From Cryobacterium adonitolivorans (GTDB lineage: Bacteria > Actinomycetota > Actinomycetes > Actinomycetales > Microbacteriaceae), in the NCBI RefSeq assembly GCF_004402695.1, contig NZ_SOFL01000016.1, positions 1-64,000 on the forward strand: 64,000 bases of DNA, in the 5' to 3' direction. The notes under the pieces were generated by a model, which was not told the origin of the DNA, made no database searches, and saw only the letters and a list, made by a program, of their open reading frames with translations. Below are positions 45,975-55,462 of the stretch, one piece after another. Made by a program: the position numbers and the translations under genes. Positions within the stretch are counted from its first letter, which is position 1. Each line of letters opens with the position of its first letter.

Positions 45975-46291
45975 CTGCGGCCGGGCAAGTGCACGCCGTT
46001 TTCTCCAGCTATGCAATGAGCGTCTTCGACGACTGGCAGCCGGCCTGGGACCGGATGCGCGTGCTGCTGCGCCCAGGCGGGCGCGCGGGTATCGTCGACA
46101 TGCAGCTGCCCCTGGGCACGTACCGGATCTTCGCGCCGCTCGTGAGGTTCGCCGCCACGGTCGGCGGCGCAGACCTCGCCGCGCGCCCCTGGGCCGTGCT
46201 CGAGCGGGAGGGCTGCCAGGTGCGCTCCGCGACCCTGCGCGGCGGTCACATCCGCGTGGTCACGGCCACGATCCCCAGTCGCACTGACTAA
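45975..46291 (+). pseudogene. C-terminal remnant of a SAM-dependent methyltransferase
   Basis: The frame gives the last third of a class I methyltransferase: VHAVFSSYAMSVFDDWQPAW, RMRVLLRPGGRAGIVDMQLP, and LEREGCQVRSATLRGGHIRV. The SAM-binding GxGxG part is absent. The start of homology abuts the truncated oxidoreductase on the other strand, so both genes lost their facing 5' ends, probably in one deletion. Confidence 0.68.
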
Positions 46292-46388
46292 CGCACCGGC
46301 CCCCGCGGCGAAGCAGCCAGGAACATACAATCGCCAGAAGAACTGCGTTACCGAGGTCGGCTCAGCCGACCGGAAAGGATCCGAGTCC

Positions 46389-47090
46389 ATGAACATCAAT
46401 ACCCCGTCCGTGATCGTTTTCGACGTGAACGAGACCCTCTCGGACATGGCGGCCATGCCGGCCCGGTTTGTTCAGGTCGGCGCCCCGGCGCACCTCGCGC
46501 CGGCCTGGTTCGCCGCGCTGCTGCGGGACGGCTTCGCCCTCGCCGCCGCCGGAAGCGCGGGGAAATTCTCTCTCATCGGATCGGAGCTGCTGCGCGGGAT
46601 GCTCCGCGATATGCCCCTGACCCGCAGCCTCGATGAGGCCGTGGACCACATCATGGCCGGCTTCGCCGAGCTGAGCTTGCACCCGGACGTCGCGGATGGC
46701 ATCCGGTCGCTGAAAAGAGCGGGGATACGCCTGGTGACCCTGTCCAACGGGTCGGCGCAGGTCGCCCAGACCCTCCTGACCGCGGAGGGGCTCCGGAGCG
46801 AATTCGAGGCCCTGCTCAGTGTCGAGGACGCCGGGGCGTGGAAGCCGGTACGGTCGGCATACGACTATGCGGCCCAGGCCTGCGAGGTGCTCCCAGCCGA
46901 CCTGCTACTGGTGGCCGTGCACCCCTGGGATATCCACGGAGCCGCCCAGGCAGGCCTGCGCACCGCATGGGTGAACCGCAGCGCCGAGACCTACCCCGGC
47001 CACTTCGCGGCACCGGACTACACCGTGACCCGGCTGGCCGACCTGGCCGCCCGGTTGACGGGTTCGCCGACAACGACGACCCTCACCTGA
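46389..47090 (+). CDS. Haloacid dehalogenase type II (HAD superfamily)
   Basis: This 233-residue protein has HAD motif I VIVFDVNETLSDM (nucleophile Asp), motif II VTLSNGSAQ, the Lys of motif III in AGAWKPVRSAYDYAA and the AVHPWDIHGAAQAG motif seen in L-2-haloacid dehalogenases and their relatives. The cap domain lies between about residues 15 and 95. Substrates may include 2-haloacids or small phosphoesters. It has its own leader with a GGAAAGGA ribosome site 8 bases before ATG 46389. Confidence 0.88.
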   Translation: MNINTPSVIVFDVNETLSDMAAMPARFVQVGAPAHLAPAWFAALLRDGFALAAAGSAGKFSLIGSELLRGMLRDMPLTRSLDEAVDHIMAGFAELSLHPDVADGIRSLKRAGIRLVTLSNGSAQVAQTLLTAEGLRSEFEALLSVEDAGAWKPVRSAYDYAAQACEVLPADLLLVAVHPWDIHGAAQAGLRTAWVNRSAETYPGHFAAPDYTVTRLADLAARLTGSPTTTTLT

Positions 47091-47129
47091 GCTCACGCGC
47101 ACACTGCTGAGCAGCGGCTGCCCGGCGGG

Positions 47130-47651
47130 TCAGTGCACCCGCACGGCCTCGTTGTGCTCCACAAGGTGCCAGGTGGTGCCCTCGTCGTCGCTCACCCAAC
47201 CCTCCCAGGTGTAGCCGTCCTCGGTGATCGAGGTGAAATTCCAGCGCACCGGACGACCGTCGGTGCCGGTGCCGTCCTGACGCAGGCCGTTGCGGTACGG
47301 GGTGGCGATCAGGTGGCAGTATTCGCCGATCGTCGGGGCGAAGGAGCTCACCCGCCAGGCGCCGGCCAACTGGTCATAGACCCGCACGGCGGTGGCAACC
47401 GTCTCGAAGCCCGACGGATGCGTGGTGCTGGCCTCGACCTCCACGTCTTGCACCGCGCGCCCGTCGAGGATGAATTGCATGATCCAGGTGAACTCGCGTT
47501 CGACCCACTCCCCCGTGGCCTCGTCGAGCCGGCTGCCGTGCGCCGCCCAGGTTCCCACGAGCTGGCCGAATCGGCGCATGCGCCCGGGATACTCCGGGGT
47601 GGGACCGTCGGCGATCAGCGCCTCGGCAAATCGGGACTCTGAAGTGGTCAT
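47130..47651 (-). CDS. Calycin-like hypothetical protein (DUF1579-like)
   Basis: This 173-residue protein begins MTTSESRFAEALIADG. The core repeats beta-strand patterns around GQLVGTWAAHGSRLDE, REFTWIMQFILDGRAVQDVE, VRVYDQLAGAWRVSSFAP and TEDGYTWEGWVSDDEGTTWH, typical of small lipocalin-like domains that bind hydrophobic ligands. No signal peptide. GAGGG precedes ATG 47651 closely. Function unknown. Confidence 0.65.
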   Translation of the reverse strand: MTTSESRFAEALIADGPTPEYPGRMRRFGQLVGTWAAHGSRLDEATGEWVEREFTWIMQFILDGRAVQDVEVEASTTHPSGFETVATAVRVYDQLAGAWRVSSFAPTIGEYCHLIATPYRNGLRQDGTGTDGRPVRWNFTSITEDGYTWEGWVSDDEGTTWHLVEHNEAVRVH

Positions 47652-47696
47652 ACCCTCGATTTTACCGGGCGCACGTAACGCGCGTGTTCCAGGTCC

Positions 47697-47759
47697 CGCG
47701 AACCGTGACTTAAGCACCCAAAAACGCTCCGGGGAGGGGCTTTTCTCTCAGCTGGCGAG
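47697..47759. repeat. Degenerate copy 3 of the palindromic repeat family
   Basis: The left half CGCGAACCGTGACTTAAG followed by CACCCAAAAAC is nearly identical to copies at 15.7 and 16.3 kb. The right half (GGGGCTTTTCTCTCAGCT…) can be aligned to the expected arm but has several changes and no longer pairs well. It lies just downstream of the dcd gene's end, in the dcd-to-calycin gap. Confidence 0.72.
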
Positions 47760-47763
47760 CCGA

Positions 47764-48369
47764 TCAGCCGCCGAGGCTGCCGGCATCCGTGGTGCCCACG
47801 TCAGTGCGGTGAAAGCCGAGGTGTGAGCGTGAGGCGGTGGGGCCGCGCTGGCCCTGGTAGCGGGAGCTGTAGGAGGCCGAGCCGTAGGGATTTTCGGACG
47901 GCGAGCTGAGCTGGAAGAAGCACAGCTGGCCGATTTTCATGCCCGGCCAGAGCTTGATCGGCAGGGTCGCTACGTTGCTGAGCTCCAGGGTGACGTGCCC
48001 GGTGAAGCCCGGGTCGATGAACCCGGCGGTGGAGTGGGTGAGCAGGCCGAGGCGGCCCAGCGAGCTCTTGCCCTCGAGGCGGGCGGCCACGTCGTCGGGC
48101 AGGGTGACGGCCTCGAAGGTGGCGCCGAGCACGAACTCGCCCGGGTGCAGGATGAACGGCTCGTCACCCTTGGCCTCGATCAGCCGGGTGAGTTCGGGCT
48201 GGTCAACGGCCGGGTCGATGAACGGATACTTGTGGTTGTCGAACAGCCGGAAGAAACGATCCAGCCGCACGTCGATGCTCGACGGCTGGATCATCTCCGG
48301 GTCGTAGGGTGCGAGCGCGATTCGTTCCGCGTCGATCTGGGCCTTGATGTCACGATCCGAGAGAAGCAC
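47764..48369 (-). CDS. dcd: dCTP deaminase
   Basis: This 201-residue trimeric enzyme of pyrimidine deoxynucleotide synthesis starts [20 protein letters not shown]. Family motifs follow: [51 protein letters not shown] and [20 protein letters not shown], whose Glu is catalytic. The AGF sequence where enteric enzymes have AHR resembles bifunctional dCTP deaminase/dUTPase types known from mycobacteria, so dUMP may be made directly. It is divergent from the tRNA-Gly gene. Confidence 0.94.
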   Translation of the reverse strand: MLLSDRDIKAQIDAERIALAPYDPEMIQPSSIDVRLDRFFRLFDNHKYPFIDPAVDQPELTRLIEAKGDEPFILHPGEFVLGATFEAVTLPDDVAARLEGKSSLGRLGLLTHSTAGFIDPGFTGHVTLELSNVATLPIKLWPGMKIGQLCFFQLSSPSENPYGSASYSSRYQGQRGPTASRSHLGFHRTDVGTTDAGSLGG

Positions 48370-48415
48370 GGTGCCAGCCTATCGGCGGAGGGTTGATAGG
48401 ATGGCACGGTTCCAG

Positions 48416-48448
48416 TGCAGCTTCGGCGGCCTGGACGCGCGGATGTAG
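48416..48448. repeat. Direct repeat, tRNA-side copy
   Basis: This 33-base sequence covers the 22 bases before tRNA-Gly and the first 10 bases of the tRNA. A copy with one substitution and one missing base lies at 50018-50049. The two enclose the zwf-type gene. Confidence 0.85.
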
Positions 48449-48509
48449 TTCAATGGTAGAACTTCAGCTTCCCAAGCTGATAGCGCGGGTTCGATTCCCG
48501 TCATCCGCT
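48439..48509 (+). tRNA. tRNA-Gly (anticodon CCC)
   Basis: The 71-base cloverleaf can be drawn fully: acceptor GCGGATG pairs with CATCCGC, and the D-loop contains TAGTTCAATGG. The anticodon stem TCAGC/GCTGA encloses the loop TTCCCAA (anticodon CCC). The T-arm is CGGGTTCGATTCCCG. The discriminator base is T, followed by an encoded CCA (48510-48512). Confidence 0.97.
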
Positions 48510-48588
48510 CCATAACTGAGTCGACAGCCTCGATGATCCCCCACGGCGGATGACCGGCCGACCAACCTCAGCTGGGCAAGACGCGTCG

Positions 48589-49956
48589 TCAGCGCCAGCT
48601 GGCTGGGCCCGCGCTGCCTGCCGGGTACTCGTCGAGCGGCACAACACCCTCTTTCCACGCCTTGAGTATCGGGGTGATGATCCGCCAGCATTCCTCGGCG
48701 ACATCCGCTCTCACTGATATCGACGGGTCGCTGGTAAGAATTCCCGCGAGGACCTCGCCGTAGGCGTCCAGCTGTCCGGCACCGAGATCTGTCTCGAGTG
48801 AAACTGTTTCGAGGGTAAAAGGATCGCCCTCGCCATTGACGTTGATGTCGAGCTTCATCCCGTTGGGGTCGAGCGCGATATGCAGCCGCGTGGGTGCAGT
48901 GGGGCCGGTGAGCCCGATGGGCAGGTGGGGCACGGGTCTGAAGGTGACCACAATGTCCTTGCGGGTGTCATCAAGGGCCTTTCCCGAGCGCAACACGATA
49001 GGCACCCCGGCCCACCGCCAATTGTCAACGGCGAGGGTGATCTCCGCGAGCGTCTCGGTCTTGAGCGCCGGGTTGACGCCCTTCTCGTCCGCGTACGAGG
49101 GCAGGTCGCGTCCGTCAACCGTGCCGGCCGTGTAGCGCGCACGGCGAGCGACCAGGTGGCGCTCGCCTGGCCACAGGTGGGTCGCACGCAGCGCTTGTGC
49201 CATCGCCCCGCGCAGATCGTCGGAGTCGAGGGTCGACGGCGGTTCCATAGTGGTGAGGGCAAGCACCAGCAGGAGGTGGCTTTGGATCATGTCGACGAGC
49301 GCTCCCGCCTTGTCGTAGTAACCGGCGCGACTCTCGAGGCCGAGTTTTTCGTCGTAGTGGATCTCGATTTTCTCGACGTTTTCTGCGTTCCAGTTCTGCT
49401 CGAAGATACGGTTCGCGAAGCGAAGGCCGAGCAGGTTCAGCACCGTGGACTTGCCGAGGAAGTGGTCCACGCGGTGCACCCTCGACTCAGGCACGAGGCG
49501 CGAGACGAGGCGGTTGAGCGAAACCGCGCTTGCCAGGTCGGTGCCGAAAGGCTTTTCCAAGGCGAGCGAGGTGCCCTCAGGGAGCTCGATTGTGTCGAGC
49601 GCCCGGCAACTGGCCTCGGTCACGGCCGGCGGAAGCGCGAAGTACAGGGCGGGCGGGGTCGCACATTCGCCGAGGATTCGGCGCAGATCGTCTGCGTCGG
49701 TGGCATCGGCGACAAAGTAGCGGCTGCGGGCAACGACCGGTTCGGTGGCATCCGGCTCGGCCCCGCCCTTCGCGAAGGCGGTGCGAAGCATGTCTTGCCA
49801 CGCTTCCGTGGAGACCTTCGCGTTGCTGGCTCCAATCAGCTCGAGCTCGATGTCGCGGTCAGCCGCGAGTAGCTGACCGAGCCCGGGAAGAAGCAAGCGG
49901 GTGCTCAGGTCTCCACCTGCGCCAAAAATTACCAGGGTCTTACGGTATGCGGCCAT
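48589..49956 (-). CDS. zwf: Glucose-6-phosphate dehydrogenase family protein
   Basis: This 455-residue protein has the N-terminal Rossmann segment TLVIFGAGGDLSTRLLLPGL (usually GASGDL in the family), EKPFGTDLASAVSLNRLV, and RVHRVDHFLGKSTVLNLLGL, which carries the substrate-binding His and Lys of RIDHYLGKE. Later parts include ANRIFEQNWNAENVEKIEIH, YYDKAGALVDMIQSHLLLVL and RSGKALDDTRKDIVVTFRPV. It oxidises glucose 6-phosphate to the lactone. No opcA, tal or gnd gene is adjacent, and the protein is shorter and more diverged than the usual actinobacterial Zwf, so it may be a second paralogue. It sits between the two copies of the tRNA-flank repeat. Confidence 0.88.
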   Translation of the reverse strand: MAAYRKTLVIFGAGGDLSTRLLLPGLGQLLAADRDIELELIGASNAKVSTEAWQDMLRTAFAKGGAEPDATEPVVARSRYFVADATDADDLRRILGECATPPALYFALPPAVTEASCRALDTIELPEGTSLALEKPFGTDLASAVSLNRLVSRLVPESRVHRVDHFLGKSTVLNLLGLRFANRIFEQNWNAENVEKIEIHYDEKLGLESRAGYYDKAGALVDMIQSHLLLVLALTTMEPPSTLDSDDLRGAMAQALRATHLWPGERHLVARRARYTAGTVDGRDLPSYADEKGVNPALKTETLAEITLAVDNWRWAGVPIVLRSGKALDDTRKDIVVTFRPVPHLPIGLTGPTAPTRLHIALDPNGMKLDINVNGEGDPFTLETVSLETDLGAGQLDAYGEVLAGILTSDPSISVRADVAEECWRIITPILKAWKEGVVPLDEYPAGSAGPASWR

Positions 49957-50017
49957 TGTCCGAACCTAGTCGCACCTGGAAGCCATAACGCGAACGCCGT
50001 GGGTATCTTCAGCAAGC

Positions 50018-50049
50018 TGCAGCTTCAGCGGCCGGACGCGCGGATGTAG
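50018..50049. repeat. Direct repeat, distal copy of the tRNA-Gly flank
   Basis: Matches 48416-48448 except for one substitution and one deleted base, and includes GCGGATGTAG, the first 10 bases of the tRNA. The rest of a tRNA does not follow: the sequence goes straight into a 13-base tandem repeat. Confidence 0.85.
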
Positions 50050-50056
50050 CCCGGCA

Positions 50057-50093
50057 GCGGAGTCAGACCGCGGAGTCAGACTGCGGAGTCAGG
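50057..50093. repeat. 13-base tandem repeat
   Basis: The unit GCGGAGTCAGACC/T occurs nearly three times (50057-50069, 50070-50082, then a partial copy). It overlaps the end of the open fragment on the minus strand. Confidence 0.8.
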
Positions 50094-50236
50094 CCGGTGG
50101 CGATGTAGAGCGCCCTCGGGGCACCGCGGGCGGTGGTAGCCACCTCGCGTTCACGTTCGAACACGAGATCGGGTACAGTGCACCCCTGCGCGTCCCGTAC
50201 GATGTCGAAATAGCCCGAGATCTCGGCAGCTTTCCG
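50063..50236 (-). pseudogene. Protein-like C-terminal fragment, family not recognised
   Basis: The frame ends at TGA 50063 and reads SHRKAAEISGYFDIVRDAQG, then PDLVFEREREVATTARGAPR and ALYIATGLTPQSDSAV. Composition is that of a real protein, but no start precedes it and the preceding codons look like noise. It lies directly against the kinase gene's start on the other strand. It may be the tail of the same gene whose front part is at 51.66-51.91 kb. Confidence 0.4.
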
Positions 50237-50265
50237 ATGTGAGACATAACAGCAAGGCGAGCAGC

Positions 50266-51657
<1,392 letters not shown>

Positions 51658-51659
51658 CC

Positions 51660-51915
51660 CCGCGCGCGACCACTGCGTCGGCCCGTCGGCGCTTGCCTCG
51701 CTGATACGCACGGGCCGTTCGGTGCCAGCGGAAAGGCGCAGCACATAGCAGTCCGCGAGAAACCTGATTCCCAGGTCCTCCAACAGCTCCTCGGCCTCCA
51801 GCCAGGCCGTCGCGGATCGCTTCGGCCCGGTAGAACTCGTCTTCGACGATCAGCACGCGCTTGCCCTCATCGTAGGCAGCAACACAGCGTGTGAGGGCGT
51901 GACCGGCCGAAGTCC
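51660..51915 (-). pseudogene. Frameshifted protein fragment, family not recognised
   Basis: Two frames join into a plausible sequence: ALTRCVAAYDEGKRVLIVED, EFYRAEAIRDG, then after a shift LEAEELLEDLGIRFLADCYV and LRLSAGTERPVRISEASADG. There is no start codon at its front. It is on the strand opposite to the kinase gene, immediately beyond that gene's stop. Despite VLIVEDE it does not continue as a receiver domain. Confidence 0.4.
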
Positions 51916-51928
51916 GGCGGCGGACGGG

Positions 51929-53110
51929 TCAGCCTCGAATGGTCGGGGAAGGTGAGCCGGCGGCCTGCCATTCCTGCAGGGTCACGGGGCGGTTCATGGC
52001 GGGGCCGGCGTACCAAACCGTGGAGTTGCCCCGATAGGAGTAGAACGTGTCCCCGGGCATCCGCTGCACCGACTTGGGTGTCGGGAAGGCCTCTGCCTGC
52101 CATTCGTCGTAGCCCAGGGGCCGGCCGGCCCCGGTATTCAGGTCGAGCATGCGAGCGAATTCGGGGGCCCAGGACAGCTTGAGGTACCCCTCATTGCTGC
52201 GCTGAACCTGGGTGCGGAAGCCGGAGTCGGCCCACTCCGGGTAGCTGAGCTTGTGGTTGACGCCATCGACGCCTTCCACGAAGATCTCCGCGGAGGTTCC
52301 CCACTGGTAGTAGTAGCTGCCCTTGATCCAGCCGGCGTTAGCCGAGCTGGGCTGCCCGGCGGTCAGCCACTGGTGGAACGACAGCGGCGTCCACATCCAG
52401 TTGCTTTCGCCACCCGGCCAGAAGGTGACGGCGTACACCGTGGGAGACCACGGGTACTTCACGAAGTCGGTCGATGCCGGTTCAGGGGCCCGGAGTTTGT
52501 ACACGTCACGCCACTTCGCATAACTCAACGGAACGGCCGTCTGGCTATTGTTCGAGCCGACGACGATCTCGAAGATTGTCGAGTCGTAGGCGATCTTGTA
52601 CAGCTTGACGGCGTTTACGGCGGCGTCATCGACCGGAGCAGGAGCCACGGCAGTGCGGTCGGCCGGGTAGCCCGCAAAGATCTGAACCCAGAGTTTCTGG
52701 GCGGGGTTGTAGCCCACTCCGATGCGGGTGTTCTGCACGTTCATGATGTTTCTGTAGTGGCCGCTGGACGCGATCCAGACCGCCACCACCTGGTTCGCGT
52801 CAGGGTAGCCCTGGGCGATGTTCTCACCGTGGGTGTCCCAGCCCGGCGACATGCGGTCGGAGCGCCAGGTGGAGTCACTGTGCCGGTAGCCGGTTGCGGC
52901 CATTTCGTCAGCCCAGGCCTGAGCTACCGTGTTGAGTTCGTCGCTCTCAATGAGCGGGATGCCGCCTTCACGGGTGCGTGCCTCGTTGGTGAGGCTCACC
53001 ACAGCGGAACGTTCGTCGGCGGGGGCTGCGTTCGCGATTCCCGCTGCACCGAGAATCACGGACAGGGCGACGAGGCCGGCGCCGAGCTTCACCTTGAGAC
53101 TGGTGCGCAT
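51929..53110 (-). CDS. Secreted CAP-domain protein with five C-terminal repeats
   Basis: This 393-residue protein has a Sec signal peptide (LKVKLGAGLVALSVILGAAG then IANAA, cut near residue 28). The CAP/SCP domain (about 33-150) carries LTNEARTREGGIPLIESDEL, AQAWADEMAATGYRHSDSTW, and HGENIAQGYPDANQVVAVWI with SSGHYRNIMN, including the paired His and Glu. From about residue 165, five units of 40-48 residues follow, each rich in aromatic residues and ending in a Leu-x-x-x-x-W motif (PLSYAKWRD, PLSFHQWLT, KLSYPEWAD, PLGYDEWQA, TLQEWQA). It is probably exported and binds the cell surface. GGGAGA lies 5 bases before ATG 53110. Confidence 0.88.
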   Translation of the reverse strand: MRTSLKVKLGAGLVALSVILGAAGIANAAPADERSAVVSLTNEARTREGGIPLIESDELNTVAQAWADEMAATGYRHSDSTWRSDRMSPGWDTHGENIAQGYPDANQVVAVWIASSGHYRNIMNVQNTRIGVGYNPAQKLWVQIFAGYPADRTAVAPAPVDDAAVNAVKLYKIAYDSTIFEIVVGSNNSQTAVPLSYAKWRDVYKLRAPEPASTDFVKYPWSPTVYAVTFWPGGESNWMWTPLSFHQWLTAGQPSSANAGWIKGSYYYQWGTSAEIFVEGVDGVNHKLSYPEWADSGFRTQVQRSNEGYLKLSWAPEFARMLDLNTGAGRPLGYDEWQAEAFPTPKSVQRMPGDTFYSYRGNSTVWYAGPAMNRPVTLQEWQAAGSPSPTIRG

Positions 53111-53268
53111 GATTCTCCCAGGGCAATGCTTGAGGTATGGCTGCCATCGTGGCACCGGACGCTTCCGAGCATGACACAGCACGGCCACGCACTGCGGATT
53201 TTCCTGCGCGGATGCGGAGCACCGTGAGGCACAATGGACCCCACGAGTTCCTGCGAGCGGAGGACAGC

Positions 53269-53508
53269 ATGACCGGCGACACCCAGGACGAACCGATTCA
53301 GGCCCAGCACGACACGACCGAAGACGACAAGGTGGCGGGCATTCTGCTACAACAGGAAGCGGACCTGGCCGGCCACGACGAGGCCCAGGTCTTGGTCGCG
53401 TTGCGCCAGCGCTTCGCCGATGGCGGTCACCAGATGAGCGACGCAGACCTGCAGGACCACGCACGACGCATCGCGGACCTCGAGCCGAACGACTTCTCGC
53501 AGGGGTAG
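53269..53508 (+). CDS. Small acidic hypothetical protein
   Basis: This 79-residue protein has a charged N-terminus, then a helical core HDEAQVLVALRQRFADGGHQ followed by MSDADLQDHARRIADLEPND. A CGGAGGA ribosome site lies 6 bases before ATG 53269. No membrane segment. I do not recognise the family, though such small acidic proteins are common in Microbacteriaceae. It is divergent from the CAP gene. Confidence 0.6.
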   Translation: MTGDTQDEPIQAQHDTTEDDKVAGILLQQEADLAGHDEAQVLVALRQRFADGGHQMSDADLQDHARRIADLEPNDFSQG

Positions 53509-53531
53509 GCGCGTCCTGGCCCCGCGAGTTG

Positions 53532-53581
53532 CCCCCCCCCCCTCCGGACGAGTTGCCCCGGCGCAGCGGCGCAACTCGTCC
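53532..53581. repeat. C10 tract followed by a 12-base-pair hairpin
   Basis: A run of ten C (53532-53541) is followed after two bases by CGGACGAGTTGC and, after a 14-base loop, its exact complement GCAACTCGTCCG (ends at 53581). It lies between the small acidic gene and the convergent PfkB gene, where it can serve as a two-way terminator. Confidence 0.75.
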
Positions 53582-53619
53582 GAATGAGGGCAAGCCGACG
53601 GACACACAGTTTTCGCGAG

Positions 53620-54504
53620 CTAGGGAAGCATCTCCTCGAGTGCCGGGTGCAGATGCTTCGTGCCCAGAGCAACGGCGGCCTGGTCGGCAGCAGCGGCGAG
53701 CGCCGCCGTCGTGGAGGCGCCGGTCAGGGTGGCGTGGAGGAAGCCCGCGAAGAACGCATCACCGGCACCGTTGGTGTCCCGAACCTCCACCGGTACGGCT
53801 GCCACCCGGTGCTGCCCCTCGGCGTCGAATGCCATGGCGCCGGCGGCGCCGAGGGTGCACACGACCGCCGTGGCACCGGCCTCCACCCGGGCACGCATGA
53901 ATGCCGACGGGTCGCTCATCCCGTCGGCGTTCATGAAAATGTAGTCGGCCGCCTGGATGAATGGCTCGTGAAACTCGGACCGGCCGTCGTAGTCATGGAC
54001 GTCGGTCCAGATGGGAACGCCGGCAGCACTGGCCCTGGGGAGCAATGCTCGGGACGTTTCCGAGAGGTCCATCACCAGGGCCGCGGCGCCCCGGGTCAGC
54101 GCGGTGAACTGGGCGCCGTCGGGTTCGATGAACGACGGCACCGAGAGGTACACGGACACCCTTTCCCCCGCACGGGTCATGAGATTCAGGTGCCGTTCGC
54201 CGGCGCCGGGGACAACCGGCGCAGTCACCTGGATCCCCGCCTGCTCGAGCACGGAGCGCACCCGGCCTGACGCGACATCGTCGCCGAGCAGCGTCTGGCA
54301 CGCGACCGCGCGGCCGAGCCCGGCCAGGTGCAGCGCTTTTCCCGCGGAGGTGCCGCCCACGGTCTCGAAATCCTCCAGGGCGAACGCGACGTGCGGGCGC
54401 GGCTCCGGCAGCTGATCGAGGTAGACGAGGATGTTCCACGACACCGGTCCGCACACCAAAATATGTTCCACGCCCGTATTGCCCTCCGCCGAGACTCTGA
54501 TCAC
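53620..54504 (-). CDS. PfkB-family carbohydrate kinase
   Basis: This 294-residue ribokinase-like protein opens VEHILVCGPVSWNILVYLDQ, continues with ETVGGTSAGKALHLAGLGRA, and ends with the C-terminal signature VEVRDTNGAGDAFFAGFLHA (catalytic Asp and GAGD anion hole). The start is GTG 54504. The aromatic-rich N-terminus differs from sugar kinases such as the one at 3.2 kb, so the two are distant paralogues. Substrate unknown. Confidence 0.87.
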   Translation of the reverse strand: MIRVSAEGNTGVEHILVCGPVSWNILVYLDQLPEPRPHVAFALEDFETVGGTSAGKALHLAGLGRAVACQTLLGDDVASGRVRSVLEQAGIQVTAPVVPGAGERHLNLMTRAGERVSVYLSVPSFIEPDGAQFTALTRGAAALVMDLSETSRALLPRASAAGVPIWTDVHDYDGRSEFHEPFIQAADYIFMNADGMSDPSAFMRARVEAGATAVVCTLGAAGAMAFDAEGQHRVAAVPVEVRDTNGAGDAFFAGFLHATLTGASTTAALAAAADQAAVALGTKHLHPALEEMLP

Positions 54505-54525
54505 CCGCTCAGGCTATGGGACGCA

Positions 54526-55027
54526 TCACCGATAGGGGCGGAAGAACTCGCGCAGCTCCTGGGCGTAGAGCTCGGGCTCTTCGAACAGGGCGAAATGCCC
54601 ACCGCGTGCGCATCGAGGAGCCGATCGTGCCGGTCAGCCAGTAGATGGTGAGGTTGGTGAGGATCTCGTCCGTGCTGAAGGCGCTCTCGAGGTTGCCGGC
54701 GCAGTCACTCCAGGCCCGCAGCTTCTCGACGATCCAGGCGGCGAGCCCCGCCGGCGAATCGGTGAGCCCGACCGCCGCCGTCTGTGGCTTGCTGCGGTGC
54801 ATCGCCGCGTAGGCGCCCTCGGCCGCTCCCCAGGCCGCGCCGGATCGCAACCAGGCACCTTCCTCCAGGGCGAGGTCGGCGGGATCGCCCCAGAAGAGAG
54901 GCAGGCCCGCATCCGTGCGGTGCACCGCCACGACCCGGTCGGGATGATCCAGTGCGAGATAGCGGCTCACGTGACTGCCCAGGTCGCCGCCCGCCGCACC
55001 GAATCTGGCGTCGCCGAGTCCGGTCAT
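54526..55027 (-). pseudogene. Epoxide-hydrolase-type alpha/beta hydrolase remnant
   Basis: The frame begins inside the family's nucleophile region (FGAAGGDLGSHVSRYLALDH, then PDRVVAVHRTDAGLPLFWGD) and runs through MHRSKPQTAAVGLTDSPAGL to ILTNLTIYWLTGTIGSSMR. After that, a different frame supplies only the extreme C-terminus GGHFALFEEPELYAQELREF and FRPYR. The first ~150 residues and an internal block of perhaps 80 are missing. Non-functional. Confidence 0.75.
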
Positions 55028-55036
55028 CAGCTCGGC

Positions 55037-55364
55037 CTACAGGCCGGCGACGTCGATCTCGACGTCTGCCGACGAGGTCACGGCGGCGAGGAGTTCTAGA
55101 GCGCCCGGAAGCGGCCGGAGGCGCTCGGTCGACGGCAGGTAGAACTCCCTCCCCGACCGCGTCGGCGACGTCGTCGCCGAGCAGGTGTTGCAGCAACATG
55201 CCGGAGTCCATGCCGATGGCACGGTGGATGCGCCATACCTCCACCGGATGCCCGACGGCGACGAAGGCTCGATCCCAGGCGTCGATGTGGAGTTAGTTCG
55301 ATTCGACGAGGGTTCCGTCGATGTCGAGGAGTACCGCGGACCGGGGCTTCGTCGAGGAGTTCAC
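55037..55364 (-). pseudogene. HAD-hydrolase remnant with in-frame stop
   Basis: The sequence reads AVLLDIDGTLVESN, then a TAA stop where relatives have Tyr, then LHIDAWDRAFVAVGHPVEVW and RIHRAIGMDSGMLLQHLLGD. After a frameshift it continues REFYLPSTERLRPLPGALEL, and ends ASADVEIDVAGL-like before TAG 55037. Motif I of the HAD family is intact, but the middle and the C-terminal motifs are deleted. It adjoins the epoxide-hydrolase remnant, so both decayed together. Confidence 0.75.
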
Positions 55365-55417
55365 ACCCCTAGCCAACCCCGGTACCACTCACATTGGCAA
55401 TGGCACCGGCTGCTTAG

Positions 55418-55452
55418 CCCGCTCGAGCGTGCGCTGGGCACGCTCGAGCGGG
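55418..55452. terminator. Perfect 15-base-pair hairpin after the ABC transporter operon
   Basis: CCCGCTCGAGCGTGC and its exact complement flank a 5-base loop. It lies 11 bases past the permease stop codon on the minus strand. There is no T-run, but the stem is very stable and the position fits a terminator or RNA-end stabiliser for the operon ending here. Confidence 0.7.
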
Positions 55453-55462
55453 CGGCGGGGCC

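Noticed and set aside
53532-53541. C10 tract as a phase-variation switch
   Set aside because: It lies outside coding sequence, between a stop codon and a convergent gene end, so length change would not shift a frame or a promoter.
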